DNA from: Brevipalpus yothersi
Lineage: Eukaryota > Arthropoda > Arachnida > Trombidiformes > Tenuipalpidae
Direction: 5' to 3'
DNA length: 64,000 nucleotides
NCBI GenBank assembly: GCA_003956705.1
Contig: QZCP01000135.1
Span: 74,644-138,643, forward strand
Both the position numbers and the translations under genes were made by a program. The notes under the pieces are model-generated. The model saw only the letters and a program-made list of their open reading frames with translations. It made no database searches and was not told the origin of the DNA. Positions 47,001 to 57,973 of the stretch are shown here, one piece after another. Positions within the stretch are counted from its first letter, which is position 1. Each line of letters opens with the position of its first letter.

Positions 47001-48141
47001 TTCTCCATTGTCATTCTCCACCAGAATGTCGTCAGGAAATTTTATTCGAAAATCTCGTGAAGCTCGTTCACAATTCCATTCATCCATAAGACGGAAAAGT
47101 AATGTTATCACTTTATCTTGGGCAGCTCTATTTAAGATAAGAGAAGATGAGGGATAGACAAAACAGAGAATCAGTTAGAAAACATGAGGGGAAGAGACAT
47201 GGAACCCATATACCACATTGCAGTAGCTGTGCCTTGTACACAGTAGATAAAAGTGGCAGAATAACATGTTTATATAGTGAAACTCTAACTTCAAAAGCTT
47301 CATGAGCATGAATGAGACAAATAGTGGTGAAGCTTTGAAGGCTGATCATCATTTGCTTCACGAAACTTCCATTCTTTGTTGCCTGATACTAGGATCAATC
47401 GATTCATAATTTCATGAATATTCAATGATTGTGAGCAAGATGGCTCTATCGAGATAAGTAAGCCTCATAAATGCAGTGTAAATGACGAATCTTTATCAAA
47501 AAAAATATACGATTTAGTAGCTCTAAATGCTTTAGATTGGCAAAAAAAATTGATAGATATAGAGTCTGAGAGCAAAAGAATGAAAGAGAGAGGGAGAAAG
47601 AAAGAGATACAAGTAAACATGAGGTGGGAGGGATGACGAATAACTATCATTAGAGAGTTGATTAAGAGATATTTCACACCTTTTGTTCATCGATGATTCA
47701 GCAGACAAGGCAATTGGAATGATAGGGAAAGAGAAGAATTTGATGGGAACGAAACGTTCGATCAGAAAGAAAGTGAAGATGGTAGACAAAAGAAATGGAA
47801 TGGATAGTAAAAATTCGAGACAATATATAAGTATATTTATATATACTCGAGAGTAAAAATGAAACCAACCTCAGCTGATTGACTAAGTTGGTACAGCGAG
47901 ATGGATCACGTCTACCATCAAATGTGTCCAATTCGGATGAGATCATGGTTAATTCTTCATCCGCATAATAGAATTGAAGTAATGTATCATGTCGATTAAG
48001 TAGATGTTGACTGCCATTTTGTGAGAATAAGCTTCCAAATAGTCTACTAAGATTATTATTACGATTGTTATGATTTTTCGCCTCATCCAGAGCAGCTTGG
48101 GCCAGCATACGAGCAGCAAACCACCTACGAAATGAGAACAT
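44085..48141 (-). CDS. LST2: Lateral signaling target protein 2 homolog (FYVE domain)
   Basis: Endosomal PI3P-binding protein, negative regulator of EGFR signaling (ZFYVE28/lst-2). Five exons: 47870-48141, 46831-47127, 46381-46731, 45200-45705 and 44085-44623, phases consistent, 654 aa. The N-terminal lst-2 domain has LLQFYYADEELTMISSELDT, DPSRCTNLVNQL, LNGQIWFGAECLAAGS, RPIAKNLT, CEPTVIINIPRLAIIHGLV and FKPFHS. A Ser/Asp-rich low-complexity middle follows. The C-terminal FYVE finger has WVPDELASVCTSC, the R(R/K)HHCR-type motif RRRHHCRNCG, and RVCRLCF just before the stop. The ATG at 48141 gives a 45-residue Asn-rich lead before the family core, longer than usual. Intron 1 is 742 bp, others roughly 100-675 bp. 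Confidence 0.95.
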
Positions 48142-49003
48142 TTTCCTTTCCCTTCACACACCAATCAAAACATTCATTCACACATACACATATACACACA
48201 CAAACACACACACACACCAATAAAGAAATTAAAAACTCAAGGAAAAACAATATTAGACTACTTCACTGTACACACTGAGCTTGTGGTGGTGGTGAGTGAA
48301 TGGTGAGTGGTGATGGTGGTGAGATCAAATAGGAAGCTGGATAAAATATACAATGTACACAATGGAGAGAAAATAGGAGCATAAAATTTTCACAATTTAT
48401 TCACAATAAATCTAATAACATCTTGATTGCTGATTGATTGCTGATTTTTTTCTCTCTCTCTCTCTTACTCCAATTTTTCATCAACACAACACAAGCAAGG
48501 TGCAAGGTACTGAATGTTGAGATAATGTTTCATGAACATTCACAGTTCAACTGTGTGACTCATTCGAGCTTCAAAAACGCTGAAAGTGACATCTATTGTG
48601 AGCTACTTGTACAAAATTTAAAAGGTAAAACGAAAAAGTTTTTCTTTTTTTTTCGTCACTTTTTGGACTTACAAAATTTGAGTGTAAAAAATGGATAGAT
48701 TTGATTAATCAAATAAACATGAAAACAAATACCATTTGAAAATTAGCTCTTAGTGTGAGCTCTTATTGAGATTAAAACTGCCCAAATCTGAATATTGTGA
48801 ATTCTATGCGACAGAGATGGAAGAGGAGAATTCATTAAATCGCTCTATATCTGCTATGATAAGAAAATTTTAAGTGACAAAATTGAGTTTCAAAATAAAG
48901 AGATTAAGAGAGATGTTCGGATAAATCAGATATTGAATTGTTTATTATAATTTGTATATTTTTTTAGCAAAAATAAGACAGATCTAGTCCGAATAGAAAG
49001 TGC
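48142..49003. other. Intergenic region between clathrin light chain and lst-2
   Basis: About 860 bp, with a (CA)-rich run (48178-48218) and GGTGGTGAGTGG repeats (48285-48325). Likely lst-2 promoter/5' UTR and the clathrin light chain 3' UTR. An open frame near 48438-48698 lacks an ATG start and is not called. Confidence 0.45.
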
Positions 49004-49877
49004 TTATTTGGAATCGGAATTAGTTTTTACATCTCTCGATCGTTGTTTGATGAGAATTGATCTCATTCGCGATGTGTCTCGCGCTGAATTGTGTGATGCT
49101 CTAAAGTCACACATATCGGCAACTTTTTCCCACTCTTTTCCAGGGGCAATATTATCTCTCTCTTGGATCCATTGTTGCTCAATTTCTCTGGAAAAAAATT
49201 ATTTACAAAAAACACCGATGTAGAGCTTACTGAAGTGAGCCGAGCCGAAGTGATTAGATAAAAATATTCACTCACCTATTAGCTTTCTTGGTTTCTTCCA
49301 ATTTTTTATGATAATTTGCATAAAATTCATCAAGTTCACGTTTAGCTTGTGCAGCTAACTCAGCTTTCTGTTTGGCTTCTTCCTCATCTTTGATGGCTAA
49401 AGATTTCTCTATCTCGACATTCCTCAAAGCAACAAAATCCACCTTTTCCACCAATTTCTCTTGGACATCATCCTCTGGATCATTGTCTGGATGCTCTGAT
49501 GCTTGTGAGGAAGAAGAAGAGGAGGAGGAAGAATCTGATCTGGACGAACATGATGATTTTTCACCATTATTGCTATCGGGCACACAAAGTAAACTGAACT
49601 CATCACTTTCACGTTGCTTAGCACTTGGACTATTATTATCAATTTCTAATTGAGCAAGAGATTCGGTTATATTTAAACTTGTGTCCAACATATCAGCTGT
49701 ACCATTGAGACTGAAAACATCCTGGGACATTGAAGCAGAGGTCATTCCTGGGTCAAGCATTTCGTCAAATTTGGCCATCACTTCACGTTCTCGATCGATA
49801 AATTCGTCAACAGGATCAAAATCAGCAAGAACATCCAACGATTTGTTGGTATTACTCACAGGGCTGGTGGAAACCAT
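49004..49877 (-). CDS. Clc: Clathrin light chain
   Basis: Regulatory subunit of the clathrin coat, binding the heavy-chain hub. Exons 49276-49877 and 49004-49187 encode 261 aa. The N-terminal half is acidic with DFDPVDEFIDREREVMAKFD, corresponding to the conserved region where light chains bind Hip1-type proteins. A poly-Ser stretch follows. The central heptad region is coiled coil (KVDFVALRNVEIEKSLAIKD, ELAAQAKRELDEFYANYHKK). The C-terminus is diagnostic: WIQERDNIAPGKEWEKVADM, DFRASHNSARDTSRMRSILI. The ATG at 49877 (MVSTSPV) is the first; upstream codons in frame are non-ATG. Confidence 0.95.
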
Positions 49878-50759
49878 TATTATCACTATTATGTATCAAT
49901 TAAATACCAAACAAATATATCAGCAAGGTCAATCAGTATGTATCAGTGTGCGTGTGTATATACAACAATCAATATCAAAAATACGGAACAATTAAACTTC
50001 AACTTTATGTGTGTCTATGGGAGTCAAAATGTGAGAGAGATAGAGCAATGAATAAACCGGTTGTTGACTTGATACAGTTTCAAGGAATCATTAATCATAC
50101 ACAAAATTTACTTGATAATTTGAAACTCAATTAGTTTGGCATAATTTACGCCCACTTTTGTCTTTGGCTTTTTTGGAATGTGAAGAAATCTTTATCATGC
50201 AAATCACTCTGCTGCTGAATAGCACTTACTAATTTTTCTTCTATTCTTTGACTTTCTATGAGGATAAAGATTCCAAAAAGCTTCTCTTTGGAATGAAATA
50301 ATCGAAATTCTTTTCGATTTTTTTGTCACTTCCATGAGTAACAAGACCATATCAGGGAATTTTTTGTGAGAAAATTTGATCGATTTATCACAATTTTGTG
50401 ATTGCAAAGAGGTACACAGCTATGAGTTGAGGTGAAATTAATAAAATTACAGCTAGCTGTGTATGTATAGCAAAGAATGCTGTCTCAATTTTTTTAATAG
50501 GATATAAATCAAAGTATGACACTTTTTCAAAACAGTTCCCATCAAATGAAATGATTACTCAATGATTCGAAGTGATTCGTCAATTTTAAATTTTTATTTG
50601 TAGGAACATTAAGAAAATGATATGAAACAATTTTTTTTTCTCTTATCTACCACTCAAACAGTATTGAACGTCAAATGATTAAAACATAGACACATTAACA
50701 AATCACATTTACAATGGACAGTCGTCAACAGAGCTCATGATTAGCCAAAACAATTCAAA
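49878..50759. other. Intergenic region, no gene seen
   Basis: About 880 bp of AT-rich DNA. It contains the promoter side of the clathrin light chain gene and the 3' UTR of the secreted Ser/Thr-rich protein. No RNA gene or repeat recognised. Confidence 0.45.
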
Positions 50760-51770
50760 TTAGCAACAACGAGCATAAGAATAAATTTGGCATGGTCTAG
50801 GAGTAGTAACTGGAGCCTTGGTTGTCGTAGTTGTGGTTGTCGGTGGAGCACATAGAACTGGGCGGCAAACCATTGGTACACATTGAATGCTGGCTTGTGT
50901 GGTGAGAGAATTGAAGTAAGCATTTAGGAGGCCAAGTTTGCCGGACATTGATTTGAGAAGAGTTTCACCGGAAGAAGCCATCTTGGATCCCATAACTCCA
51001 CCATAATGATTCATTGGATTACTCGAGGCGGCGGATATCATCTGATTCTTCATGGTAGATGCTCCTGTGGACAATTTTCCGACCAGTATACTTGGAAGAG
51101 CCATACCACTTTTGGCTGCGGCTGAAATCGGAGTGATCATACCTTGAACAAGAGAACCAAACTTATCCATCGGATTGTACATTGGAGCTGTAACACAGGT
51201 TGGTACACCCAATTCACATGGTCGTGGCATTTCGCATTCGCATGATTTCGAAGATGACTTCTGGCATTCGCATGATTTGGGTGGTGGAGTGGTTTGCACT
51301 TTTTTGCTTGGTGATTCTTGTGAGCAGCCCTTTGACTTTGGTTCGAGAGAATCATCGGATGAAACAGGATTATTTTCCACCTCAACTTCTTGGGACTTTG
51401 ATTTTCCTTCCATAGGTTGATCGGAAACATCACTATTCTCTTGAACTTGTTCTCCAGCACCTTGTGAGGACATCGATTTATCGGCAGCATCAGATGTGAT
51501 TGGACCAGAATTACGTCCCAAATCTACGTTTGCAGCCGGGTCCCCAGCAGCATTGATTTCCACTGACTGATCTTTTCCTTCGTCAACAGGAGCCGAATCC
51601 GAACGGGCAGCGGCGTTACCTTCTACAGAATCTGAAAGAATGCTATCAAGATTGTATTCGGGTCCATTGTTCTGGACAGACGAACCACCCAGCGAACTTG
51701 GGGCATCCATATTGTGTTGACAATTGATTGCCGAGAGGATGAGAGTCAGGAAAACGAGTGAGGAGAACAT
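50760..51770 (-). CDS. Secreted Ser/Glu/Thr-rich protein with Cys-Glu-Cys motifs, function unknown
   Basis: Single-exon frame of 336 aa from the ATG at 51770. A clear signal peptide (MFSSLVFLTLILSAINC) is followed by an acidic, Ser/Gly/Asn-rich disordered region, a Lys/Cys segment with repeated SCEC motifs (KSCECQKSSSKSCECEMPRP), a more ordered Met/Ser/Gly-rich part with hydrophobic patches (PISAAAKSGMALPSILVGKL), and a poly-Thr stretch (PPTTTTTTTKAPVTTPRP) likely O-glycosylated, ending in paired cysteines. It resembles structural, cuticle, mucin-like or silk/adhesive proteins only in composition; no homolog recognised. A TATA box and Inr lie about 100-135 bp upstream. Codon use is strongly biased toward C/G third positions compared with neighbours, suggesting high expression. 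Confidence 0.85.
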   Translation of the reverse strand: MFSSLVFLTLILSAINCQHNMDAPSSLGGSSVQNNGPEYNLDSILSDSVEGNAAARSDSAPVDEGKDQSVEINAAGDPAANVDLGRNSGPITSDAADKSMSSQGAGEQVQENSDVSDQPMEGKSKSQEVEVENNPVSSDDSLEPKSKGCSQESPSKKVQTTPPPKSCECQKSSSKSCECEMPRPCELGVPTCVTAPMYNPMDKFGSLVQGMITPISAAAKSGMALPSILVGKLSTGASTMKNQMISAASSNPMNHYGGVMGSKMASSGETLLKSMSGKLGLLNAYFNSLTTQASIQCVPMVCRPVLCAPPTTTTTTTKAPVTTPRPCQIYSYARCC

Positions 51771-51868
51771 TGTGTATAAAGAAAGAGTGGTTTGGAAACT
51801 TATGGATAGTGACACAAGTGAAAACAAGAGATGTGTGATTGACTTAATTACCGGAAAGACAACAAGAC

Positions 51869-51905
51869 GACTGATGAAATGAGTAAAAAACTTTGGCTTT
51901 TTATA
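51869..51905 (-). promoter_or_regulatory. TATA box and initiator of the secreted Ser/Thr-rich gene
   Basis: On the minus strand TATAAAAAG (51905-51897) is followed, about 33 nt downstream, by TCAGTC (51874-51869), which fits the arthropod initiator consensus TCAKTY. The predicted start site is near 51872, giving a 5' UTR of about 100 nt. Confidence 0.75.
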
Positions 51906-52208
51906 CTTTTTAGACAAGATTTGACTAAGCAAACTGGTTACTGATCAAATCATGTATCTACCAATCGTAACTGTGGATGAACCACTTTCACTTAGACCAT
52001 GGACACTTTTTCTCTCTCCCTTAATTCTCTGAGCAAAGGTGATACTTTTGAGGGGAAAGTAAGATTTGCTATTCTGATATAATCTTAAATGTTGAGCATT
52101 TACTTGATCATCAGTACAATATGCTTTGAGTGTGTATGATATGCTTATACATTTTGCTGATTGGATAGATGTAAAGTTTGGACAATATTGGCGTAAGATT
52201 AAATAAGA
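51906..52208. other. Spacer upstream of the secreted gene / PRODH copy A 3' flank
   Basis: About 300 bp of AT-rich DNA; nothing recognised beyond likely regulatory and 3' UTR sequence. Confidence 0.4.
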
Positions 52209-54639
52209 TTAAACAAACTTCATTCTTTGCAATATCTCAGATCTTATCAATTTTCTTTCCTTTTTGGTCTTCTCTAGTACTGAGTGATTCTCAGCAGCTC
52301 TACGAGAAAGAAAAGGTAAAATCTTATCTACTGGTCCAAAAGCCATCAACTTGTAGGCAGGTAAGCCAGCTTGACCTGATAGAAGATGAAAATAATTCAA
52401 TTTGATTGGTTGAATCATGTCATTTTGCAGTGATAGCGATTCATTTCTGATCATCAAAAAGTTAGTTATTCACGTGATCTTACCAAGGGTGAAGGTTATA
52501 TGGTCTGACATTGAATACAGTTGAGCAAGAGCAATCGATTTTGGATTCAATTGTCTAGTTTTGAGGCTATCAAAGAACAAACTCATTAATTACTGGAAAA
52601 ATCTGGAATTTTGATTTGAAAATCCAAATATGCAATTAATCTCACCCCTTGACACCAAGACGAATTGTATCCTCATTGTGAGATGCTACTACAATTGATA
52701 TTTTATTCGAATCGCGATCCAATTTTTCCATCTCTTCCATCAGTAAATTAATGTTACCATGAATCATTTCACTTGTTTTATCATAATTTTCGTTGATTGG
52801 ATCTGGATAATTGTATTGCATTGCTAGATTTCGCTCAGAATTCATGTATGCACCTCGAACCAGCTTAGCTCCAAAACAGAAGTCAAATTTTCGAGATTCG
52901 TCCAGATGACTCAAAATGGTAGCATTAGCTGACTATCAATGAGAGAATAGAATAGAAAAAAAATGTAAACTTATTAATGATCCCTGATCGTGATTGTTTC
53001 CCCCATCAACTATCATCTACATGTGTAGTCAAAAGAGTTTATAGCCCCAAATGCTTACTTTGAGATAATTTTGATATGTATTGAAAACAAACGGGTACGA
53101 TTTGTTATACTTTCTCATCAAATCCATTGTTAGTCGATCAATTGCTGGTTGAAAATAAGAATGTTCAGCATCCACTAGAATACCGATCTTATTATCAACA
53201 GCACTTTTAATAATGTCGCTCAATAGGACAAGAGATTGTTTCATAATTTTGAGTTCTTGAGAGGTAAATTTTGCTTCCTCTTTGTCCAATAGATCGGTTA
53301 TGCTCATAAGTTCATATCTTTTGTCCCTTTTCCCTGGGATTGGCTCCAGAATAATCGTGAGTTTTCTCAGTATTAATGATGAACATAGACTGGTCAACTT
53401 TATCGCAATCATAGATTTTTCATCGACATTTTTCAAACAATCGATGGTGCTTTTGACTAAACCATGGTACCAATCGCGAAATTCTGTTTTTATTTGAACG
53501 TTATGGTTTTTGAAATCATTATCAACTGTAAACCAAACAGAAATTGATCCCATTATTCAATCTGATGTAATCATTATCAGGTTGCTTGTTATGCACTCTT
53601 CTAATGTAACTATCTGATCAAGAGCTCAAAAACAACTCACCGTTTTGACAGAGAAACTTATCATGGTCTTCTTCTTCCAAATCATGACCTATAATTGGTC
53701 GCACACCTAATGAAATCCAATGAATATTGAGTTATAATTTTTTATAATCAACTGAACGATGGATTCATTGATACTGATGTCTAAGTTAATTCAAGATGAA
53801 TAATGATGGGTGACTCAAATGGACTGTATTACAGAGATTATTTTTTGATTTGAATAAATGCGTTTGCCTTGATTGTTTTATCTATTTTGAGTCAACATAG
53901 AATTTTGTCTATTTCACTTTATCTAAATCTTTATACTGCAAATTTGATCATGTAATTCTGATTAATTTCGATTTTTCTTTCGATAGATTTATTTTTCATA
54001 CTTTCATTAAGCCACCTCTTTTCATCTCTTGTACAATCTACAACAAAAATAGATTATCAGAAGCCAAAATCAACACTGATCATGACTTTTCATATCTAAT
54101 CTTACTGTTACCATAATAAATTTTCCAAAGATTCATGATTACAATTACGCACCTGCTTTGATCAAACGTTCGATTTTTGGTAAAATTTCCTGATGATTTT
54201 CACCGGCAATAAAATGGCCAAAAAATGTGAGCCTCATGAACTTTCGAAAAAGTTTATCACCTAGTACACTTTGGCACCACTCAATGATCTGTAGATTTTC
54301 CAAAATCAAGATGCATATATTTTCACTTATAGGGAAAATGATCCAGCTTACCTTCATATTGTTGACAATAAGAAAACGATAGGAAGTTAATTTCAAGACC
54401 AAAAGAGCTCGAATTAGTTCGGGGGCAGTTTTAGACCCATAAGTAGCCTTAGCATTATCGAATTTTATCTCAGAAGTTTGAGCTGCTTGATTCACTGGCG
54501 GCTCATCAGAACGACATTTGACTTCATTTGTAACTACCGAAGACTGAGATGCTCGACTTGCTGAGCCTAATCTTTCTAGAAGATTTCGAGAATTCAATTG
54601 ACGATGATTTATCATAGCATATCTCACAAATCGATTCAT
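52209..54639 (-). CDS. PRODH: Proline dehydrogenase, mitochondrial (tandem copy A)
   Basis: FAD enzyme of the inner mitochondrial membrane oxidising proline to pyrroline-5-carboxylate. Seven exons: 54352-54639, 54153-54288, 53641-53706, 53059-53525, 52646-52932, 52484-52566, 52209-52375, giving 497 aa. The N-terminus (MNRFVRYAMINHRQLNSRN) is basic, as in a presequence. Landmarks: LTFFGHFIAGENHQEI, AIKLTSLCSSLILRKL, GILVDAEHSYFQPAIDRLTM, FGAKLVRGAYM, DPINENYDKTSEMIH, VVASHNEDT, GQAGLPAYK, FLSRRAAENHSVL; the two adjacent Arg bind substrate carboxylate in this family. The 63-bp intron at 54289-54351 has no stop and can be mistaken for coding. Copy B upstream is its close paralog. Confidence 0.96.
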
Positions 54640-55332
54640 TTTCAAAACAAATTTTGGTTCAAAAAAAAACTTCTCATGTAAAACAACTCAACCAGCAAAA
54701 AGTAGGGCACTGAAGACTGTGTAATACTGGATAGATAGCTACAATGTAGTTCAAAGAACTCAATCGAAAGATCAAATGAAATGGGCTCTTGTTTCAACCT
54801 GATTTGTTGTGGTAAGATACCAGACAATAATTGTCTGATCCAATTGATCAGCCATGTTGCTCCCATCTACTAGAGTATCTTTGATGACATTGCATCATCG
54901 AAAGATGATTGTTACGCGAGTGAATCTGGACAGGTAAATAATAATCAGGAATGATTCTTCAGGAAAAAATACTCTCATGTTTATTGCATAGATTTCTGTC
55001 TCTAAGCGCTCTCGACTTCTGATCATTGATTAAACTTCGAAAAATGAGGTATAATCAGAACTATTTAGAAGATAAAATTTTGGAACAAAACCAAATTGGT
55101 CCCATTAATATCTCAGGATCAAATTAGTTGGGAAACGAAACGAGATTCAACTTTTTACAATGAACTTTTTTCTTTTTCTTAATAAAACATAAGAATTATA
55201 GTTGTTTTTTACAAAAGCATGGAAGATGAATTTTTGGATAACATCTTTTCATTGAAAAATACACATTATCATTCTCGAGCAATTTACAATCCTTCTGGAC
55301 AAGACATGAGTAATTTGATCTAGTTCGAAGGA
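54640..55332. promoter_or_regulatory. Upstream region of PRODH copy A
   Basis: About 690 bp between the two PRODH genes. The block 54783-54925 resembles the 57716-57875 block upstream of copy B, so promoter and leader were duplicated together. On the gene strand it contains TGATGCAAT (54897-54889), identical to an ATF4-C/EBP composite site consensus. The rest is AT-rich and holds the copy B 3' UTR. Confidence 0.55.
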
Positions 55333-57558
55333 TCAACCAAAAGTTATTCGTCTCAATATTTCAGATCTTATCATTTTCCTCTCGATTTGTGTTTTTTCTA
55401 GCACAGAATGATTCTCAGCGGCTCTACGAGAGAGATAAGGTAAAATTTTTTCGATTGGTCCAAAAGCAATCCACTTGTAGGCAGGTAGACCAGCTTGACC
55501 TAATTTAATTCGAATATTGGTTTGATTAGAACTTATCTTGGAGAAGATCATAGAGTTGCATCTTACCCAGTGAAAAGGTGATATGATCAGACATGGCATA
55601 TAGTTGAGCGAAAGCGATTGATTCGGGATTCAATCTCTTGGATTTCAAACTAGAAATTGAGATCAACTAATTAGCACAATGAATTTCTGCCAATCCTTCT
55701 TACCCTTTGATTCCTAAACGAGCTGTGTCCTCATTATTCGATGCTATCAGGATTGATATTTTATTTGAATTACCGCCCAGTCTATCCATTTCCTCCATAA
55801 GAAGATTCAAATTGCGGTTGATCATTTCACTTGTTTTCTCATAACTTTCATTTATTGGATCTGGGTAATTGTACTTCTTGGCCAGACTTCTCTCTGAGTC
55901 CATGTATGCACCTCGAACTAGCTTGGCTCCAAAACAAAAATCAAACTTTTTCGATTCACTCAGATGACTTAAGAGGGTCTCATTAGCGGACTGTCGATAA
56001 AAGTAGGTAAGTAAAGGTACGTTTTAATTGATTGTTTGCCATCAGGTGCACTTGATCTTGCGTACTCAGCTAATATTACTCACTTTGAGATAATTCTGAT
56101 AGGTGTTACTGACAAATGGGTGAGATTTGTTATGTTTTCTCATCATATCCATCACCAATCGATGTATTGCTGGCTGAAAATAGGAATGTTCAGCATCCAT
56201 AAGAACGCCAATCTTATTCTCGACAGCGTTTCGGATGATATCGTTGACCAGAATCAAAGATTTATCAATTGTTTCAAGTTCGTGGGAAGAAAATTTAGTC
56301 TCTTCTCTGTTGAGAAGCTCATTAATGCTCAGATGTTGATTGTTCTCGTCTTTTTTCCCTGGAATCGGCTCAAGTATAATCGAAAGTTTCCTCAGTATCA
56401 ATGATGTACACAGGCTGGTCAGCTTGATGGCAATCAGAGGTGATCCCTCTGTATTTCTCAATGTTTCGATGCTTTTTTGGGCAAAATCATAATACCAATC
56501 TCGGAACGATGTGTTTATTGGAACATTCTGGTCGTTAAAGATGGTGCTCACTAAAAGAGAGATAAATGATTTGATATATTCTATCTGATAGAATTGTTAT
56601 CATATCATGAGATTTCTCTGATCTCTCTGATTTCTCATCTTGATTCTACTGGAAGATTGAATCAAAACTTACCGTTTTGACAGAGAAATTCGTCATGGTT
56701 TTCCTCCTCCAAATCATGGGAAATGATTGGCCGTACACCTAAAGAAATTGAATGTAAGAACCTCATGAAGTTAGCTCAAAAAATGGAAAGTTTTTAAACT
56801 CTCATCATAGACTAACTCATCAAAGAAAATATGAAAAGCTCAAGATAATTATAGTTAATTTCATGAACGATGACTCAACTTATCTATCATATCATGAAAA
56901 ATTCACTTGAATCGATAAAGTTTGAAATATCGATCGTTATTCATGATATTTCTCTACTTTCTCTCTCCTGAATCAGGAGAACTTGAGATAAGACGCTCAA
57001 CCCTTTCATTCAATTTCGATGCTTCGATTTTGTTGATTTTTTCAAATAATTCACAGAAAACTCACCTGCTTTGCTTAAGCGTTTAATTTTCGGCAATATT
57101 TCCTGGTGATTTTCACCCGCGATGAAATGACCAAAGAATGTGAGCTTCATCAATTTTTTGAAAAGCTTTTCACCCATCAAACTTTGACACCATTCCATAA
57201 TCTATGAAGAATGGAAATTCTGGATGATTTATTTGATAAGACGAGAAAATTGATTTACCTTCACATTATTGGCTACCAGGAAGTGATAAGATGTCATTTT
57301 CAAGACCAGAAGAGCTCTGACCAGCTCAAACATAGTTTTGGTCCCATAAATTGTTTTCACATTATCGAACTTAATCTCAGAACTTTGTATTGCCTCACTG
57401 ACGAGTGGCTCATCAGAACGACATTTGACATCATTTGTAACTACCGAAGATTGAGGTGCCCGACTTTCCACATTTTTTAATGAGCCCAATGTTTTGAGAA
57501 GATTTCGCGAATTAAATCGACGATGATTTGCTATGGCATATTTGACGAATCGATTCAT
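55333..57558 (-). CDS. PRODH: Proline dehydrogenase, mitochondrial (tandem copy B)
   Basis: Paralog of copy A: seven exons 57259-57558, 57066-57201, 56673-56738, 56084-56550, 55704-55990, 55567-55649, 55333-55499, giving 501 aa. Exons 2-7 have exactly the same lengths as in copy A (136, 66, 467, 287, 83, 167). Conserved elements include LTFFGHFIAGENHQEI, AIKLTSLCTSLILRKL, GVLMDAEHSYFQPAIHRLVM, FGAKLVRGAYM, GQAGLPAYK and the YLSRRAAEN double Arg. It differs at the VASHNEDT motif, where His is replaced by Asn (IASNNEDT). Presequence-like N-terminus MNRFVKYAIANHRRFNSRNL. The reading frame is intact, so it is probably a functional gene; activity could be modified. Confidence 0.95.
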
Positions 57559-57973
57559 TTTTATCACGAATTATGGCTTCGATAAAGAAAAACTCCACAG
57601 AAAGTAAAGTAACTCGAATACCTAGAAAAAAATGGGACACAAACAACTGTGTAACGATCAAAAGATAGCAAGAAACATTAGCACACAAAAACTCAATCCA
57701 CAACTCGAGTGATATGAGCTCTCGTTTCAAGCTGATTTATTATGTTAGCTATTTACAAGGACACAATAAATGTCTACCCCATTTGATCAACTATGGTGAT
57801 GCTCCCCTTTACAACAGTATCTTGAACGTCACAGCATCATCAAATCGATGATTATCTCACGAGACTGAGTTTGAACAAATTGTGATCAATGAAGAGTGGT
57901 AAAAGAATTATATTTTGCGAGAGAAAAACTGTTTACACTTTCATGAACAGTTTTGTATGAATAAAAACAGAAT
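57559..57973. promoter_or_regulatory. Upstream region of PRODH copy B
   Basis: About 415 bp. The stretch 57716-57875 aligns by eye with the copy A upstream block (GCTCCC, AGTATCTTGA, GCATCATC, GATGATT). In place of TGATGCAAT it reads TGATGCTGT on the gene strand, next to a TGACGT half site. Also contains the 3' flank of the acyltransferase gene. Confidence 0.5.

Noticed and set aside
47128..47361. 78-codon open frame inside lst-2 intron 1
   Set aside because: It lies in a well-defined intron, and the flanking exons join in phase with homology on both sides; no independent support.
48438..48698. 86-codon + frame with a hydrophobic start near 48.4 kb
   Set aside because: Non-ATG start in a TCTCTCTC tract, no support from splice sites or homology.
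54289..54351. Extra coding segment in PRODH copy A
   Set aside because: Open by chance, but bounded by AAG|GTAAGC and CTACAG; the paralog lacks it and family alignment continues across it.
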